NCBI GenBank assembly: GCA_022451765.1
Contig: JAKUNY010000083.1
Span: 1 to 6,382, forward strand
DNA: 6,382 bases
Reading direction: 5' to 3'
Origin: Candidatus Poseidoniaceae archaeon
GTDB taxonomy: Archaea > Thermoplasmatota > Poseidoniia > Poseidoniales > Poseidoniaceae
A model generated the notes under the pieces. The model was not told the origin of the DNA, did no database searches, and worked only from the letters and a program-made list of their open reading frames with translations. The translations under genes were made by a program, and so were the position numbers. Shown here piece by piece: positions 5,424-6,382 of the stretch (position 1 is the first letter of the stretch; each line of letters opens with the position of its first letter).

Positions 5424-6382
5424 TGTGTTCAGGACTCTATGGAGGAGATGAGACAACTTCTCGATAGGATTTCTGATTCGGGAATTGAAGTCCCTCAACC
5501 CGTGCGTGAAGCAATGTATGTGCTTCACCTCGAGCAGTTCACAACGTACGATTTTGACGGTTTCTTTCACGACCGACCCGTTGTTTTCATGGAAACTGAA
5601 AAAGGTGGAGTCAAAACCATCTCTGCCCCACATATGATTGTTACTTTACTTCATCACCTTGAGTTAAAAGAAGGGCAAGAAGTCCTTGTGGTCGGCTCAA
5701 AAGGAGGTTATATCGCTGCACTCATCGCTAGCATTGTTGGTGAACATGGTCGCGTCATTCTCATCGACCCTTCGGCTGAAATTATCCGCCACACTGCGAA
5801 TGCTCTCGCAGGTTGGCCAACCGTCGACATCCGGCAAGTTGAATCAATTGATGTAGCCCCAATCGAACTGCCCGGCGATTTGAGCAGAGTCTTGATTACA
5901 GGAAGTGTTTCATCGGTACCAACATGGATGGAAGAGAGAATTTCGGAAGGTGGATTCGTCATTGCTCCAATCGGTGATGTGCATTCCCAAGAACTCATGA
6001 AAATTGAGCGCCAATTTGATGACCTCCACCCAACATCTCTTGGCCCAGTCTCATTTGGACCGGTGGACATTGTTGAGAGTGAGCCGCAACCATTGTCTGC
6101 CGTTGAAATCGCTGATTTGATTGAAACACTCATCGAGACATGCCATGAGATGGAACTCTGTGAAGCGGAAGAACTCCAACAGCTTGGAACTATTTCCGAT
6201 GAATTAAGAGCCATGCAAGAAGCCGAAGAGGCAGATTTAGAGGCATTCATTACTGCAAATATGCAACACTTTGTCCAATTGTGGCCCATGATTCAGTTGA
6301 TGTTTGCTCCAACCCTCGCACGCCCCGGTGATTATGATCAAAATGATGAGCATGGATTCCATTTCGATGAATTCAAACCTTG
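5415..6382 (+). CDS. PCMT-like (protein-L-isoaspartate methyltransferase family) protein, 3' truncated
   Basis: The frame from ATG 5415 stays open to the window end: 322 residues, stop not seen. Residues about 24-200 follow PCMT: IEVPQPVREAM near 24-34, FFHDRPVV at 50-57, TISAPHMIVTLLHHLELKEG at 68-87, then a SAM-fold segment VLVVGSKGGYIAALIA at 90-105 and VILIDPS at 114-120, and later VLITGSVSSVPTWMEERI followed by EGGFVIAPIGD. Enzymes of this family methylate isoaspartate residues to repair aged proteins. Motif I is altered: the usual EIGTGSGY reads VVGSKGGY, losing the acidic residue and one glycine, and the usual GDG after motif I is absent. Methyl transfer is therefore uncertain. From about residue 225 there is a Glu-rich helical extension beyond the normal length of about 210-220. 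The ATG at 5415 lies about 23 bases after the AT-rich ATATCTT; ATG 5439 is an alternative start. Confidence 0.82.
   Translation, partial: MSQCVQDSMEEMRQLLDRISDSGIEVPQPVREAMYVLHLEQFTTYDFDGFFHDRPVVFMETEKGGVKTISAPHMIVTLLHHLELKEGQEVLVVGSKGGYIAALIASIVGEHGRVILIDPSAEIIRHTANALAGWPTVDIRQVESIDVAPIELPGDLSRVLITGSVSSVPTWMEERISEGGFVIAPIGDVHSQELMKIERQFDDLHPTSLGPVSFGPVDIVESEPQPLSAVEIADLIETLIETCHEMELCEAEELQQLGTISDELRAMQEAEEADLEAFITANMQHFVQLWPMIQLMFAPTLARPGDYDQNDEHGFHFDEFKP

Noticed and set aside
5163..5633. A 156-codon open frame on the - strand
   Set aside because: It lies across the 3' end of the HTH_10 gene and the start of the PCMT-like gene, both of which are supported by family motifs. Its product shows no motif and it has no promoter-like context.
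5708..6289. A 193-codon open frame on the - strand
   Set aside because: It is antisense to the PCMT-like gene, whose translation shows conserved motifs. The antisense product is Ser/Met-rich with no recognisable motif.

Overview
This window looks like a piece of archaeal chromosome, most likely from a planktonic marine euryarchaeote of the Marine Group II/Poseidoniales kind. That assignment is an inference. It rests on a Bat-type (HTH_10) regulator, a DUF2085 membrane protein, a membrane-anchored M28 peptidase, AT-rich TATA-like boxes placed 20-40 bases before starts, and few Shine-Dalgarno sites. No rRNA, tRNA, CRISPR, insertion sequence or phage gene is visible. Coding density is very high: the longest gene-free stretch is about 75 bases.

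Layout. (1) Positions 1-3095 on the + strand hold the C-terminal part of an M28 zinc peptidase with a C-terminal membrane anchor, a three-helix membrane protein displaying a carboxypeptidase-regulatory-like beta-sandwich domain, and a thymidylate kinase-like protein fused to a C-terminal region of about 235 residues. The last two genes overlap by one base (TAATG), so they are probably translationally coupled. (2) A DUF2085 membrane protein lies on the - strand at 3080-3775. It converges on the kinase gene and overlaps its 3' end by 16 bases. (3) An AT-rich divergent promoter region at about 3789-3829 separates it from a + strand block. That block holds an unrecognised three-helix membrane protein (3852-4484), a Bat-type HTH_10 transcription factor (4530-5399), and a PCMT-like protein with an altered SAM-binding motif (5415 to the window end, still open).

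How the genes relate. The peptidase and its neighbour are both predicted to face outward, which fits surface protein processing by a heterotroph, but no direct functional link is shown. The most unusual item is the kinase fusion. Its P-loop lacks the usual Ser/Thr after the lysine, and its extension contains a stretch that reads like a winged helix, so it may be a nucleotide-sensing regulator or a divergent enzyme. The HTH_10 gene is preceded by an imperfect dyad over its TATA-like box, which may be an operator. The PCMT-like gene begins 15 bases after the HTH_10 stop, inside a small inverted repeat. I see no complete, clearly new multi-gene system. The noteworthy points are unusual domain architectures and altered catalytic motifs.
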